Source: Ariolimax columbianus (lineage: Eukaryota > Mollusca > Gastropoda > Stylommatophora > Arionidae). Taken from it: a stretch of DNA of 64,000 nt. The number at the start of each line of letters is the position of its first letter. Position 1 is the first letter of the stretch. Shown here one piece after another: positions 20,846 through 30,680 of the stretch. The stretch lies in assembly GCA_036924085.1 (NCBI GenBank), contig JAVGWX010000002.1, positions 89,478,941 through 89,542,940 on the forward strand. The letters are read 5' to 3'. Below the pieces are notes generated by a model. It ran no database searches. It saw only the letters and a list, made by a program, of their open reading frames with translations, and was not told the origin of the DNA. Position numbers and translations under genes: made by a program.

Positions 20846-21155
20846 CTTTGTTCGTTCTCAACTTCCCGCTACCAAGCCCTGAAAAGGTCTTTGCAAGTAG
20901 CAGGATGTAGTCTGGAGAACGGAAAGCGTTGTGTCGTAATTTGCACATTTTGGTCCGACACATTCGACTTCAGCAGGCATTTTTGACTACCGGATTAGCC
21001 TTCCCTCATTGATCCCTTCTACTTAGCCAGTCTGCTCTGCTGTAGCCTGTTGTCCAGGATCACCATGTAGAGGTGTAGAAGGGTCTTGGCAGCTCTGGTT
21101 CGCTGGCACTGACGCTAGCAGTCAGTTATGGATCGCTGGCCGCTCCTTCATTGGG
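20838..21155 (-). repeat. R1 repeat, near full length, inserted in the 39-bp array
   Basis: On the + strand it reads TTCTTCTTTGTTCGTTCTCA, then CCCGCTACCAAGCCC and CTTTGCAAGTAGCAGG, CACATTCGACTTCAGCAGGC, a GATCCCTTCTACTTAGCC block, and ends with the CGCTGGC, GCAGTCAG, GGATCGCTGGC blocks. In transposition orientation (minus) the stem-loop and GAA tail are at 20838. Decayed 39-bp units lie on both sides, so R1 entered the array. Confidence 0.8.
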
Positions 21156-21320
21156 TTGTGTACTCTGATCTACTTTCATTATTTTTTTAACTGGCTTGTG
21201 TTCCCCGATCTTTGTTCAGTATCTTCTTAACTGGATTGTGTTCACTGATCTACTTTTACATTTTCTTCTGCACTGGGTTGTGTACCTTTATATACTTTAA
21301 TATTTTATTACTTGTATTTT
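21155..21320. repeat. Decayed continuation of the 39-bp array
   Basis: Four or five diverged units contain TGGGTTGTGTACTCTGATCT and a CTACTTT block. They continue the array beyond the inserted R1. Confidence 0.7.
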
Positions 21321-21335
21321 GAGAGGGAATGAAAA

Positions 21336-21960
21336 AACAACATAAACCCTGGCCACCAGTTCCATAAAATCCCATTCACCTGTGTTCCTGGAAAAATATG
21401 CACACGGTAGGCATTTGAGGAAAACTATTTACAAGTCTGGGAAGTAATGGCGACTGGCATGATGCTGACACATAGTACGCAGTTGGTCAAAAAATATGGA
21501 CCTAACACCAGATCCAATATATCACACAGATTGTAAACTTGGTGCCTTATTTTAATATTAACTGTGGCAAAACTTTGTGCTCTAATTTAGTTATTGTATA
21601 TCAAATTGACTGACCTGATCATTTCCAATGTTCAACCTTATTTCAGTAAATTGTGGAATATATTGCCGCCCTGTATCGAGTTATCAAATATACTTGATAC
21701 ATCATGTAGTATACCATCAATCCCTCCCGACCATGGTCTGATCCCATGAGAGACGGATCTAGCTTGATCATAATCAACGATAATATGAATCACGTGTGTC
21801 GTCATTCAAATAACTGCTTGTCCATTTCAAAATAATCACTATCTAAATCAAATTCATCAGTCTCCAAATCCTTGTGAATGCCTTGAGTTGCTTGATCTGA
21901 ATGTCAGTCTTTTAGAATGGCCATTTCCAGAATTTTCTTCTTAAGAGTTTGTTCTAAAAA
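21336..21960 (-). mobile_element. Internally deleted piggyBac copy (non-autonomous)
   Basis: The left part matches the piggyBac at 3538: AACCCTGGCCACCAGTTCC, then GAGGAAAACTATTTACAAG (compare 3539-3640) and GACTGACCTGATCATTTCC (compare 3680). The right part matches the 5' end of its transposase gene: CAAATTCATCAGTCTCC and GTCAGTCTTTTAGAATGGCC correspond to the minus-strand start MSVLKGL region near 6300. The catalytic region in between is gone. Terminal repeats are decayed. Confidence 0.75.
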
Positions 21961-21989
21961 TAATATTGTAATGTTATGTTTTAGTTTGC

Positions 21990-22160
21990 AGCGATGCTGC
22001 AAAATCTGTGCATTTTGTTCCGGCATCCAATTTCAGCTGGATTTTTTTAGTACCAGGTTTGCTTTCCCACTGCGATCCTTATCCCTTGTCCAGACTACAC
22101 TAGTGACAAGTGTAGACTGCTTCCAGGGCCGCCATTTGGAGGCAGAATAGCAACTTGGTC
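21990..22160 (-). repeat. R1-like repeat, diverged
   Basis: The + strand reads GATGCTGCAAAATCTGTGC, then TTCCGGCATCC, TTAGTACCAGGTTTGC, GCTTCCAGGGCCGCCATTTG and GGAGGCAGAATAG. The last block also occurs in the 38355-38530 copy. The stem-loop end is missing. Confidence 0.5.
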
Positions 22161-22196
22161 AGCTAGGGTTTGTAAAATATGACAATCTGCATGCAT

Positions 22197-23930
22197 GTAA
22201 ATAAACAATTACAGAACGATAAACAATCAGCTACTGGATGTTAAGCAGCTACAGGATGTTAAACAATCAGCTGGGGGACGGCGTGGCCTAGTGGTTAAGT
22301 GGCACGGCTCACAATCCGAAGGTGCTGGGTTCAATCCACATCACAGCACCGGCCATTACCCCGGCAAAGCAAACCCTTACAAAATGCAGGAGGAAGCAGA
22401 CCCTTACATAAAATGCATGCTGAAGTCGGATGCACTGGGCCGACAGGCGTAAAATAAAAACACAGTGCAACGCACACCTTGGGGATTAGAGAAAATAAGG
22501 CGAACGCAAAAAAAAAAACAACAATCAGCTACAGGATGTTAAACAATCAGCTACAGGATGTTAAGCAATCAGCTACAGGATGTTAAGCAGCTACTGGATG
22601 TTAATCATTCAGCTACAGGATGTTAAACATTCAACTACTGGATGTTAAGCAGCTACAGGATGTTAAACATTCAGCTACAGGATGTTAATCATTCAGCTAC
22701 AGGATGTTAAACATTCAGCTACAGGATGTTGAACAATCAACTACTGGATGTTAAACATTCAGCTACAGGATGTTATTAAACATTCAGCTACAGGATCTTA
22801 AACAATCAGCTACAGGATGTTATTAAACATTCATCTACAGGATGTTAAACATTCAGCTACAGGATGTTAAACATTCAGCTACAGGATGTTAAACAATCAG
22901 CTACAGGATGTTATTTAAACATTCAGCTACAGGATGTTAAACATTCAGCTACAGGATGTTAAACATTCAGCTACAGGATGTTAAACATTCAGCTACAGGA
23001 TGTTAAACAATCAGCTACAGGATGTTAAACATTCAGATACAGGATGTTAAACATCCAGCTACAGGATGTTAAACATTCAGCAACAGGATGTTAAATAATC
23101 AGCTACAGGATGTTAAACATTCAGCTACAGGATGTTAAACAATCAACTACTGGATGTTAAACATTCAGCTACTGGATGTTAAACATTCAGCTACAGGATG
23201 TTAAACATTCAGCTACAGGATGTTAAACAATCAACTACTGGATGTTAAGCAGCTACATGATGTTAAACATTCAGCTACAGGATGTTAAACATTCAGCTAC
23301 AGGATGTTATTAAACATTCAGCTACAGGATGTTAAACAATCAGCTACAGGATGTTAAACATTCAGATACAGGATGTTAAACATCCAGCTACAGGATGTGA
23401 AACATTCAGCAACAGGATGTTAAATAATCAGCTACAGGATGTTAAACATTCAGCTACAGGATGTTAAACAATCAACTACTGGATGTTAAACATTCAGCTA
23501 CAGGATGTTAAGCAGCTACAGGATGTTAAACATTCAGCTACAGGATGTTAAACATTCAGCTACAGGATGTTAAGCAGCTACAGGATGTTAAACATTCAGC
23601 TACATGATGTTAAACATTCAGCTACAGGATGTTAAACATTCAGCTACATGATGTTAAACATTCAGCTACATGATGTTAAACATTCAGCTACAGGATGTTA
23701 AACATTCAGATACAGGATGTTAAACAATCAGCAACAGAACAATAAACAATCAGCAACAGGACAATAAACAATTGGCAACAGGACAATAAACAATCCGCTA
23801 CAGGATGTTAAATAGCTACAGGATGTTAAAATTTAAGCTACGGGACAATAAATATGTTAAACTTTCAGCTACAGGACAATAAACAATCGACTACAGGACC
23901 ATAAACAATCATATCAGAAAAAACATGGGG
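22197..23930. repeat. 22-bp minisatellite, about 65 units
   Basis: The unit is TTAAACATTCAGCTACAGGA followed by TG. Variants are AATC for ATTC, shortened TTAAGCAGC units, and TTATTAAAC or TTATTTAAAC insertions. Larger blocks repeat within the array (the stretch near 22960-23130 resembles 23280-23470), pointing to segmental amplification as well as single-unit slippage. The end degrades into AACAGGACAATAAACAAT units. A SINE interrupts it at 22273-22520. Confidence 0.95.
22273..22520 (+). mobile_element. tRNA-derived SINE (V1) inserted in the 22-bp array
   Basis: The head GGACGGCGTGGCCTAGTGGT then TAAGTGGC holds the A box, and GGGTTCAATCCAC the B box. A body shared with 34212-34465 follows (GCACCGGCCATTACCC, AAGCAAACCCTTACAAAATGC, AAGTCGGATGCACTGGGCCG), ending in poly(A). 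It is flanked by ACAATCAGCT at 22263-22272 and 22521-22530, which is array sequence. Confidence 0.92.
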
Positions 23931-24229
23931 AAAAACTTGTAATAGGTTACCCAAGACAGTCATCACTAGGCAGCACCACTAACCGGTGGTTCCTATGGCT
24001 TCACATTGGCGTTAAATTTCAAAAGTTCTGGTTCTTTTTTAACAGGCGTTGTATATGAGGACCTCGACGTTTCGTATTTGTGCACCTCATAAGAACTGAT
24101 CCATATTTGATCTCTGTGTCTTTACACATAGCAACCATTTATAGCTATTAATAGTTGCCTATCGGAATGGAAGATGGAGACAGTATCAGACTTATGATCA
24201 GAGATGTGTTCTCAAATCGCTATTTGTTG

Positions 24230-24575
24230 TTGTTGTTTAATGCCCACAATGAGTAAGTTTACTCTTTTGTGCGCCCTGAAAAGGACGTTAAGTGGCAAGT
24301 TGTAGTAGCTTTCCTCACATCCCGAGCATGCCGATGAAGGTGGACCGCGGTCCACTGGGCGGTTGTGCTTTGCTTGGCTTCATCTGCGTGGCACTCACTA
24401 CTACGGGGATCGCATCGATCCACATCTTGTCAGCCAGGCTGCCTTGAAAACAGCCTGTTTCCAGGGAACGCTACATGTAAGAGATTGTATTCTTGGTCAG
24501 TGTATTGACCCTGACGCGATTTCCTGGTCAGTATTTTGTGCCTGACTTGACTCGCTTCTCAGTTCCCCCTCAAAT
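24230..24575 (-). repeat. R2 repeat inside the family B LINE
   Basis: Begins (+ strand) GTTGTTGTTTAATGCCCACA, then TTACTCTTTTGTGCGCCCTG, TAGTAGCTTTCCTCACATCC and GGCTTCATCTGCGTGGCAC. The ends lie next to CTCAAAT-like target sequence on both sides. Confidence 0.75.
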
Positions 24576-24789
24576 GACTTTAAGGACCAACCCTGGCATG
24601 GCAGACAATTACCGCACCTGTGGCACAGATGTGTGTTCTGTTCTTTCAGGAGGCATGCTTTTTCTGAACCTCCTTCAAGGAGTTTCGCTTAACGATTTGA
24701 GCACCTTTGGTGATGCTAACTCGCCAGTTTGGATAATTCTATGCAATCAGCTCCCAGGAAGTGACATCAAGGTTTAAGCTTTTCACAGA

Positions 24790-24932
24790 GAAAAAACCCC
24801 CTGGCCCATACAAACAACACCGGATGAGAAACTTTATGGATGTATATATAAACTACAAAAGACAGGGAAGTTTATACAAGATACAGCATTGCAGATATAG
24901 ACAAATTTTCAAGCGAACAAAAGAAGTATAAT
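24790..24932 (+). mobile_element. LINE family A 3' end, 143 bp, 11-bp target duplication
   Basis: Flanked by CTTTTCACAGA at 24779-24789 and 24933-24943. It encodes DEKLYGCIYKLQKTGKFIQD, equivalent to EEKLYGPVCELQKKVKFIQE of the copy inside piggyBac, then a stop and an AAGCGAACAAAAGAAG tail. Same subfamily as the 3984-4735 copy. Confidence 0.88.
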
Positions 24933-25015
24933 CTTTTCACAGACACTTTCAAGAAGTCTCAGCAGCATTTCTTCTGTCCTCCTGATGAACTTCAACTATT
25001 AGTGCTGTTGTTCTT

Positions 25016-25049
25016 GTTGTTACAGACAGTGTAGAGAGTCAGGAACTGA
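25016..25049 (+). repeat. Duplicated acceptor and start of the next ENOX exon (decoy)
   Basis: GTTGTTACAGACAGTGTAGA then GAGTCAGGAACTGA repeats, 95 bp upstream and with four mismatches, the true acceptor and first codons at 25111-25144. Use of this acceptor (AG at 25024-25025) in the gene's phase would add codons and reach an in-frame TAA at 25097-25099. Confidence 0.8.
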
Positions 25050-25120
25050 TCCACACTTGTCTCTGTGAGTGTTTACACATAGCAACCATTTATAGCTAAT
25101 AGTATTTGTCGTTGTTACAG

Positions 25121-25287
25121 ACAGCTTGGAGAGTCAGAAACTGAAAGAAGAGAATGATGCACTCAAGTGCCAGATGGAGGCTTTCAAGAATGAGGTGGAC
25201 CTGGTCAGACAGGAGGGAAAGACAGAGGTGGAGGAGAAGGAGAAACAGTTGAAGGCACTACAGAATGCACTTCAGGGCATGCAACAG
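25121..25287 (+). CDS. ENOX: ENOX exon (coiled-coil segment)
   Basis: Acceptor GTTGTTACAG; the first two bases complete a Gly/Asp-type split codon (G|AC gives Asp). It reads SLESQKLKEENDALKCQMEA, then FKNEVDLVRQEGKTEVEEKE and KQLKALQNALQGMQQ, and ends at CAACAG|GTATGG, phase 0. Human ENOX proteins have the same KEENDxLxxQxxAxxNEVxL and LQxxxQGMQQ blocks, so this is the start of the C-terminal coiled coil, thought to mediate self-association. There is no stop or gap inside. Confidence 0.93.
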
Positions 25288-25667
25288 GTATGGCTGTTAT
25301 TACAGAAAGTTATTTATTTTATAGTACTATATATATATGTTGTTTGCCCATCATTTCCGAAGAGGATCACATTGTCATCTGTCAATCCTGGAGTGGGTTC
25401 GTAGATGGCTGATCAAATCAATCTGAGCCCGAAAGCATCTGTTACACCGAGGGCAGAGAAACACTGTCTGACTATCAGACGAAGGCAACTCGTCTCTTAA
25501 TTTCGTGTTGCCCATCTCCGTGCAACTTCCTTGATTCTTGTCTGCTCTACACACGCCGTATCAGAAGAGCTTTTACTACGCCAGGCAGAGCGATCAGCAG
25601 CAATGTTCTCCCAATTATCAGTCTCAATGTTGCAGTTCTTCATAAGAAGCTATAAATATATATATTA

Positions 25668-25960
25668 TTATTCTTCTGCGTTCATTCTCAATCTCTTGCT
25701 ACCAAGCCCCGAACAAGGCTTTGCAAGTAGCAAGATTTAGTCTGGTGAACGGAATTCGCTGTGACGCTAGTTTATAGCTTGACTACGATATTTGCTGTGA
25801 CGCTAGTTTATAGCTTGACTGCGATATTTGCTGTGACGCTAGTTTATAGCTTGACTGCGATATTTGCTGTGACGCTAGTTTATAGCTTGACTGCGATATT
25901 TGCGCCTTTCGGGAGGCAGACCAAGAAGGTGATTGTAGCTAGATGTCAAGGAATGCTTGG
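25668..25960 (-). repeat. R1 repeat with internal 4 x 36-bp amplification
   Basis: On the + strand CTTGCTACCAAGCCC and CTTTGCAAGTAGCAAG form the terminal stem-loop. The following segment GCTGTGACGCTAGTTTATAG then CTTGACTGCGATATTT is present four times (starts 25758, 25794, 25830, 25866), where other copies have it once. The four units differ by one base (ACTACG/ACTGCG). Confidence 0.9.
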
Positions 25961-26689
25961 GCATGACTCTGAAGCAGGCTAGAGATTTAGCAAGTGATCA
26001 CGTTTCTTTTAGATGGGCTATGATGTGAGAGACGTTTTACGAAGGACATGCTACATGATGATATATACATTCTCAAATAAAAATATTCAGCAAACACTGA
26101 AGTATACAAAAACAGTGGACTATAAACAAAGGAAAAGCTAATATTTTTGGTCTTATGTTGACCCACTGGTCTGGAGAGGCTAATTGGGGAAGACACAGAA
26201 TAAGATGATATCTGGACATTACTAACAGTTCAAGATGTCCTTATATGATAGAGATCGGCTTGCCTCAAACCGAGATGTGTTCAATGCTGCCGTAACGGAG
26301 ACTGCGTTCTTGAAATGATATATCACATGCTGCATATATCTTCTTCTCCAGGCCATGAGAAAATAATGTTGTATTGTGGCAGTAACTGTTGAAGTAGTGG
26401 CGTCCTATGGATGAGGGTGGCGTCCTATGGATCAGGGTGGCTGTACGCCTTTCGTTGATTAGAATGAAGCAATGGTAGGTTCTTGCCACGTCCGTCAGTT
26501 CAAGTATTTCTGAGCACAATGAAGAAGATAAAGAAGTTTGGCGTTGTGAATGGTTATATTGTCGTTATGAAATTGTCTTCCTCTTTTCCTGTTACTCCAA
26601 AAGGTGAAGTATAGGTGAGGTACAAGACTCATTGGTTTACTCTAACCAGCTTCTATGGAAGAGAGCTTGAAAACAGAATATGCCCGTGT

Positions 26690-26830
26690 ATTAAACAAAA
26701 TAAAAGATGAAAATATATATACATGCATGCACGCACACACCCACACACACTGTTAGTTGCCCATCGCAAGGGATGATGGCGACATCATCAGACAGTTTTG
26801 TCTTTATGATGTAATTTGTGCTGTAATTGG
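26690..26830. repeat. CA/TA microsatellite and a small LINE family B tail
   Basis: ATATATATACATGCATGCAC and CACACACC repeats, followed by GTTGCCCATCGCAAGGGATG and ATGGCGACATCATCAGACAG, which resembles the 3' end of family B LINEs (minus strand). Confidence 0.55.
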
Positions 26831-27019
26831 ATTATAGTGAGAAAGAAACTGCGCAGGTCATCAACCTCACTCAGGTTACAACTGGAGGTAACTCAGGACA
26901 CAGGCATTCTGGTCTCACCTTCCTTGAGACCAGGGGGTCACATGTAACTTGCAGGATTTGATTGCCCACCATTTCCGTTCATCGCTTTGACAGGTGAATA
27001 CCATACCTCTTGACTACAG

Positions 27020-27082
27020 CGACATCTAATATACACATACATACATACATACATACATACATACGTACGTGCACACACACAG
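27020..27082. repeat. (CATA)n and (CA)n microsatellite
   Basis: ACATACATACATACATACAT continues to CGTACGTGCACACACACA. A simple repeat. Confidence 0.95.
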
Positions 27083-27189
27083 GAAGAGTAGAACAAAAAA
27101 TGATTGTTAGTTAACAAAATTAATGAAAATTCGTGCAGTTCTACATAATTAGCAAACAAAGGTGTTGGTCATTTAATTTTATGTTCAAT

Positions 27190-27515
27190 GTATCCTGCTT
27201 TTGCTGAAACGCAAGTCCGCAGGTGCTTGGGCCATTGGGCAATTGCCGAGTCCATTGTGGTTTGATTCCAGAGTTCATTCCAGATGTAAAAAATATGCTA
27301 GTTTACCTAGATGATGTCTCTTATCTTATCTTTGAGTGATACACTTTTTTTAAACCATTAAACCCCAAATTGCATAGTCAACAGGATTTAGGTCGGGATT
27401 GTTCAGTGTCCAAAGTGTTGGAGGTATAAAAGCAGGAGCCCTACGTTCAAGAAAAGCTTATGGCATGTCTTTTTTATGTAATGATGACGTCATCCAAAAT
27501 CATGTGAACATGTTC
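27190..27515 (-). pseudogene. Tc1/mariner transposase C-terminal remnant
   Basis: The minus strand reads AFLERRAPAFIPPTLWTLN, then NPDLNPVDYAIWG, the hallmark third-acid block of Tc1/mariner DDE transposases. It then decays with stops and ends in a WNELWNQ-like and LRTCG-like tail. No terminal repeats were found. Only the last third of the gene remains. Confidence 0.75.
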
Positions 27516-27582
27516 ATTTAAAAAAAAAAGGAACAACTGCAACTGTGTGAGGTTTTATTAAATTTTGTAAACTAATAACCAT

Positions 27583-27950
27583 TTGAGGGACGATGAGGCT
27601 AACGTCTGGTCAGGCAAAACACACTGATCAGAGAATGTTAGCCAGGGCCAGGAGAAATACACTGGCTAAGACCCTCACCTGACCTCCTTGTTGGTCATCC
27701 TGGAAACGGGCTGTTGTCGAGGGCAACAGTCTGGCTAACAAGGTGAGGTTCGGTGTGATCTCCGTAGTAGTGAGCGACACGCAGATGAAGCCAAGCATAG
27801 TACAACCGCCTGGAGGACCCTGGTCCACCTTCATCAGCACACTCGAGATGTGAGGAAAGCTACTGCAACCTGTCACTTAACACCCTTTTCAGGATGCATA
27901 TAAGAGTAACCTACTCATTGTTGGCATTCGAAACAACAGCAACAATAACC
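27583..27950 (+). repeat. R2 repeat, longest copy
   Basis: Starts GAGGCTAACGTCTGGTCAGG, includes GTTAGCCAGGGCCAGG, ATGTGAGGAAAGCTACTGCA and CACTTAACACCCTTTTCAGG, and ends TTGGCATTCGAAACAACAGC with an AACAATAAC tail. Used here as the reference for the family. Confidence 0.8.
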
Positions 27951-27959
27951 ATTTGATGA

Positions 27960-28064
27960 AGAATTCTAAACTTAACTGCAGAAGGACACAACATGAGAAT
28001 CAACGTGAGTAAAACTGAAACAATGACAATAGCAAGAACAGAAACAACCGCTAAGATCTACATA
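27960..28064 (+). pseudogene. LINE family E RT, part before the nested LINE
   Basis: Reads HNMRINVSKTETMTIARTE then TTAKIYIEQ across the insertion, the GLxINxxKTE block of a LINE RT. It continues at 29757 after the inserted family B LINE, which duplicated CCGCTAAGATCTACATA on both sides. Confidence 0.8.
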
Positions 28065-29739
28065 ATAGCTGTCCATCGTTGTCGATGAGGACCGCCGACA
28101 TCATCCTTGTCACAGATTTCCCTGTTGGGTGTGGGTGCGCATGTGGCTGAACAGGCCAATGCGAGCACGAAAACATCTGCTACATATCGGGCACACGAGG
28201 TTTGTAGAAGGGGATGGTGTTCCCGCTGCTCGGGATTTCCGCGTCTCGCGTCTGTTCTGGGCTTTCAAAACACGGTCATCTTCACCAGCAGCTACACCCG
28301 ATTTGACTGCGCTTCTCCAGTCAGATCTGTTTTTCGCAAGATATTCCCAGTTGTCGATGTCTATCTGGCAACTTTTTAGTGAGTCCTTCAGACCGTCTTT
28401 AAAACGTTTCTTTGGGCGCCCTCTCTCGCGCCATCCCTCTCTCAGCTCGCCGTAGAGAAGCTTCTTTGGGAGCCGCTCGTCTGACATACGGACGAGGTGT
28501 CCGGCCCATCCTAGTCGTGCTTTTTCTAGCAGTGCATGTATGCTGGGCATGTTAGCCCTCGAGAGAACCTCGATGTCAGTGACACGATCTTGCCATCGGA
28601 TGTGGAATATTCGCCTCAGGCAACCTGTGTGGAAGTGGTTTAACCTCCTTGCATGTCCAGAGTATACAGTCCAGCTTTCGCAAGCGTATAGTAGGGTTGG
28701 AATGATGGTTGCACAGTAGACTTTGAGTTTGGTCTTGACGCTGATGCCACGACGTGCCCAGACCATCGAGCGCATTCTACCAAAGGCTGTGCTGGCCTTT
28801 GCTATTCTGCTTGCCACCTCATCGTCTAGGCTGACAGATCTCGACAGCGTGCTGCCCAGATATGTGAATTTGTCTACGGCATTCAACGTCTGCCCGCTGA
28901 CTGTAGTCTCTGGTTTTGTGTACGGCATGCCTGGTGCTGGTTGGTACATGACCTCTGTTTTTTTGGCATTTATGGTCAGGCCAAAATTTTCGCATGCGGC
29001 AGAGAACTGGTCCATTCCAACCTGCATGTTCAGTTCTGAGTTGCTCATTAGAGCGCAGTCGTCAGCAAATACAAGTTCCCTGATTATGTCGCCAGCCACT
29101 TTGGTTTTGGCCTTCATTCTTCTGGAATTGAGTAACTTGCCATCTGTGCGGTACTTTATGGGTATTCCAGGCTCCAATGATCTGAAGGCGTCTGTCATCG
29201 TGGCCGCGAACATTATGCTGAACAAAGTCGGGGCGAGTACACATCCTTGTTTTACTCCGTTTGATACTAGAAACGTTTTAGAGATTGCACCGCTGTCCAG
29301 TACACGAGCACACATGCCTTCGTGTAGCTGTTTCACCATTGTTATGAACTTGTTGGGGCAGCCAAACTTAGACATTATCATCTACAGCCCTCCTCTGTTT
29401 ACTGTATCAAATGCCTTTGTCAAATCAATAAATGTGGTGTACAAGGCCTGATTTTGCTCTCGACACTTCTCTTGTACTTGGCGAGCGGCAAAAATCATGT
29501 CCACTGTTCCTCTTCCGGCTCTGAATCCACATTGGCTTTCTGGGAGGTGGTGGCTTTGTTCAAGGTGTTTGTTGAGCCTGTTTAGCAGTAAGCACGCTAG
29601 GATCTTGCCTGCTACGGAGAGTAGCGATATTCCACGATGATTGTCGCATTCCTGACGATTGCCTTTTCTTTTGTATAGGTGAACGATTGAGGCGTCCTTT
29701 AGCTCCTGATCTACATAGATCTACATAGAACAGCAACAG
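28065..29739 (-). mobile_element. LINE family B, 5' truncated, inserted into LINE family E
   Basis: A 1,675-bp insert flanked by CCGCTAAGATCTACATA at 28048-28064 and 29740-29756. It is minus oriented and ends at 28065 with GACAACGATGGACAGCTAT-like sequence. The 5' end stops inside the RT fingers. Next to the 5' junction a short stretch (29710-29735) repeats target sequence ATCTACATAGAACAGCAACA. Confidence 0.92.
28110..29706 (-). pseudogene. LINE family B reverse transcriptase with C2H2 finger, one stop
   Basis: From 29706 down: ELKDASIVHLYKRKGNRQEC, ISLLSVAGKILACLLLNRL, ESQCGFRAGRGTVDMIFAAR, FIDLTKAFDTVNR, then a TAG (about 29384) where Trp is expected. After that, 423 codons are uninterrupted: GVKQGCVLAPTLFSIMF, the catalytic LVFADDCAL, FTYLGSTLS, LLYACESWTVYSGHARRLN, GWAGHLVRMSDERLPK, and a final zinc finger CPICSRCFRARIGLFSHMRTH to the stop at 28110. 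This is the best-preserved RT in the window: one nonsense change apart from the 5' truncation. It lacks the endonuclease because of the truncation. Confidence 0.92.
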
Positions 29740-29756
29740 CCGCTAAGATCTACATA

Positions 29757-30345
29757 GAACAGCAACAACTCAAGCAAATGAAGGATTTCAAATATTTAGG
29801 AAGCATAGTATCATCTAATGGAAGAATGCAAGAAGAAATCGATCACAGATGCACTAAAGCAAACTAGGTCATTGGCCAGATGTCACATTACTGAATAACA
29901 AGCACGTAAAGATTGACACAAAAAGAGGCATGTTCAACACAATTTTCATGCCTACACTATGATACCAGTGTCAAACTTGGACACTGACAGCAACAGATAA
30001 AAGAAAAATAGAAACAACAGAAATGAAATGCCTGAGGTGAATGCTAAATGTGACAAGATGGGACAGAATTAGAAACAATGAGATCAGGAAACAGATGGAC
30101 ACTAAGCCAGTGCTAGACTTCATTAGAAAACAGCAAATTCAGTTGTTTGGCCACATATTGCGACAGCAACACAGCAGCGTCCTACATATGGCTCTTACAC
30201 TTAAACACAGTGGTTCTAGAGCTAGAGGCCGACCTCGTAAAAGATGGATTGATTGAATTTCCGAGGCAGCCAGTTCCACCTTACACAAAGCGCACACCAA
30301 GGCGCTGTCCAGATGCCGAAAGGCAAACCAGGATCAGACAATAGA
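29757..30345 (+). pseudogene. LINE family E RT, part after the nested LINE
   Basis: Continues with LKQMKDFKYLGSIVSSNGRM, QEEIDHRCTKA, then after frameshifts a degraded CYQCQTW region and the thumb-like MLNVTRWDRIRNNEIRKQMD, FIRKQQIQLFGHILRQQHSS and RARGRPRKRWID. Related minus-strand copies lie at 32380-32850 and 36000-36340. Several frameshifts. Confidence 0.82.
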
Positions 30346-30624
30346 TAGATAGATGAAGAATGTGTGTTGGCTCTTTTTTTCCCCCTGCCAACCCTGTATA
30401 TATAATAGATATGTCCATGTGTGACTCTGTAGCTACTTCATTGGGGTGGAAAGAACAGAACACCTACACACTACTGTACTTGTTTCTACGTGGGCCATGC
30501 AAGAAATGGTTGGCAAACTCATCATGTGAAACAAGGTGCTACAGAAACCACCACTGCAAGGGCATGTAAACACATGTTTCTTACAAGGAGACCAACAGCA
30601 GTGGTTGCCCCTTTTCAGCTTTTG

Positions 30625-30680
30625 TATCTGTTGTTGAATGCCTACAATGAGTAGATTTACTCTTTTCTGTATCTAACCCT
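30625..30680 (-). repeat. R2 3' end fragment
   Basis: TGTTGTTGAATGCCTACAAT then GAGTAGATTTACTCTTTTC matches the tail end of R2. Confidence 0.6.

Larger units (their letters stand above)
24150..25010 (-). mobile_element. LINE family B 3' end, carrying R2 and a family A insertion
   Basis: On the + strand 24155-24230 (ATGGAAGATGGAGACAGTAT, then CAGAGATGTGTTCTC) matches the family B 3' end at 56806-56870. After R2, 24560-24780 and 24945-25000 (GGACCAACCCTGGCATGG; GACACTTTCAAGAAGTCTC) match 56880-57130. The coding potential for the zinc-finger end is decayed. R2 (24230-24575) and a family A fragment (24790-24932) are inserted. Confidence 0.6.
20039..25120 (+). other. ENOX intron, 5.1 kb, mostly tandem repeats
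   Basis: Bounded by GTATGT and GTTGTTACAG (phase 1). In order it holds the 39-bp minisatellite, R1, more decayed 39-bp units, a deleted piggyBac, an R1-like piece, the 22-bp minisatellite with a SINE in it, and a family B LINE end containing R2 and a family A LINE. Just before the acceptor is a partial duplicate of the exon start (25016-25049). Confidence 0.85.

Noticed and set aside
20139..20986. Cysteine-rich and leucine-rich frames of 150-170 codons
   Set aside because: Translations of the 39-bp minisatellite plus part of R1, in an intron.
22197..23930. CRISPR-like array
   Set aside because: Head-to-tail minisatellite without unique spacers, in an animal genome with spliced genes.
28723..29451. 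242-codon + strand frame
   Set aside because: Antisense shadow of the LINE family B RT.
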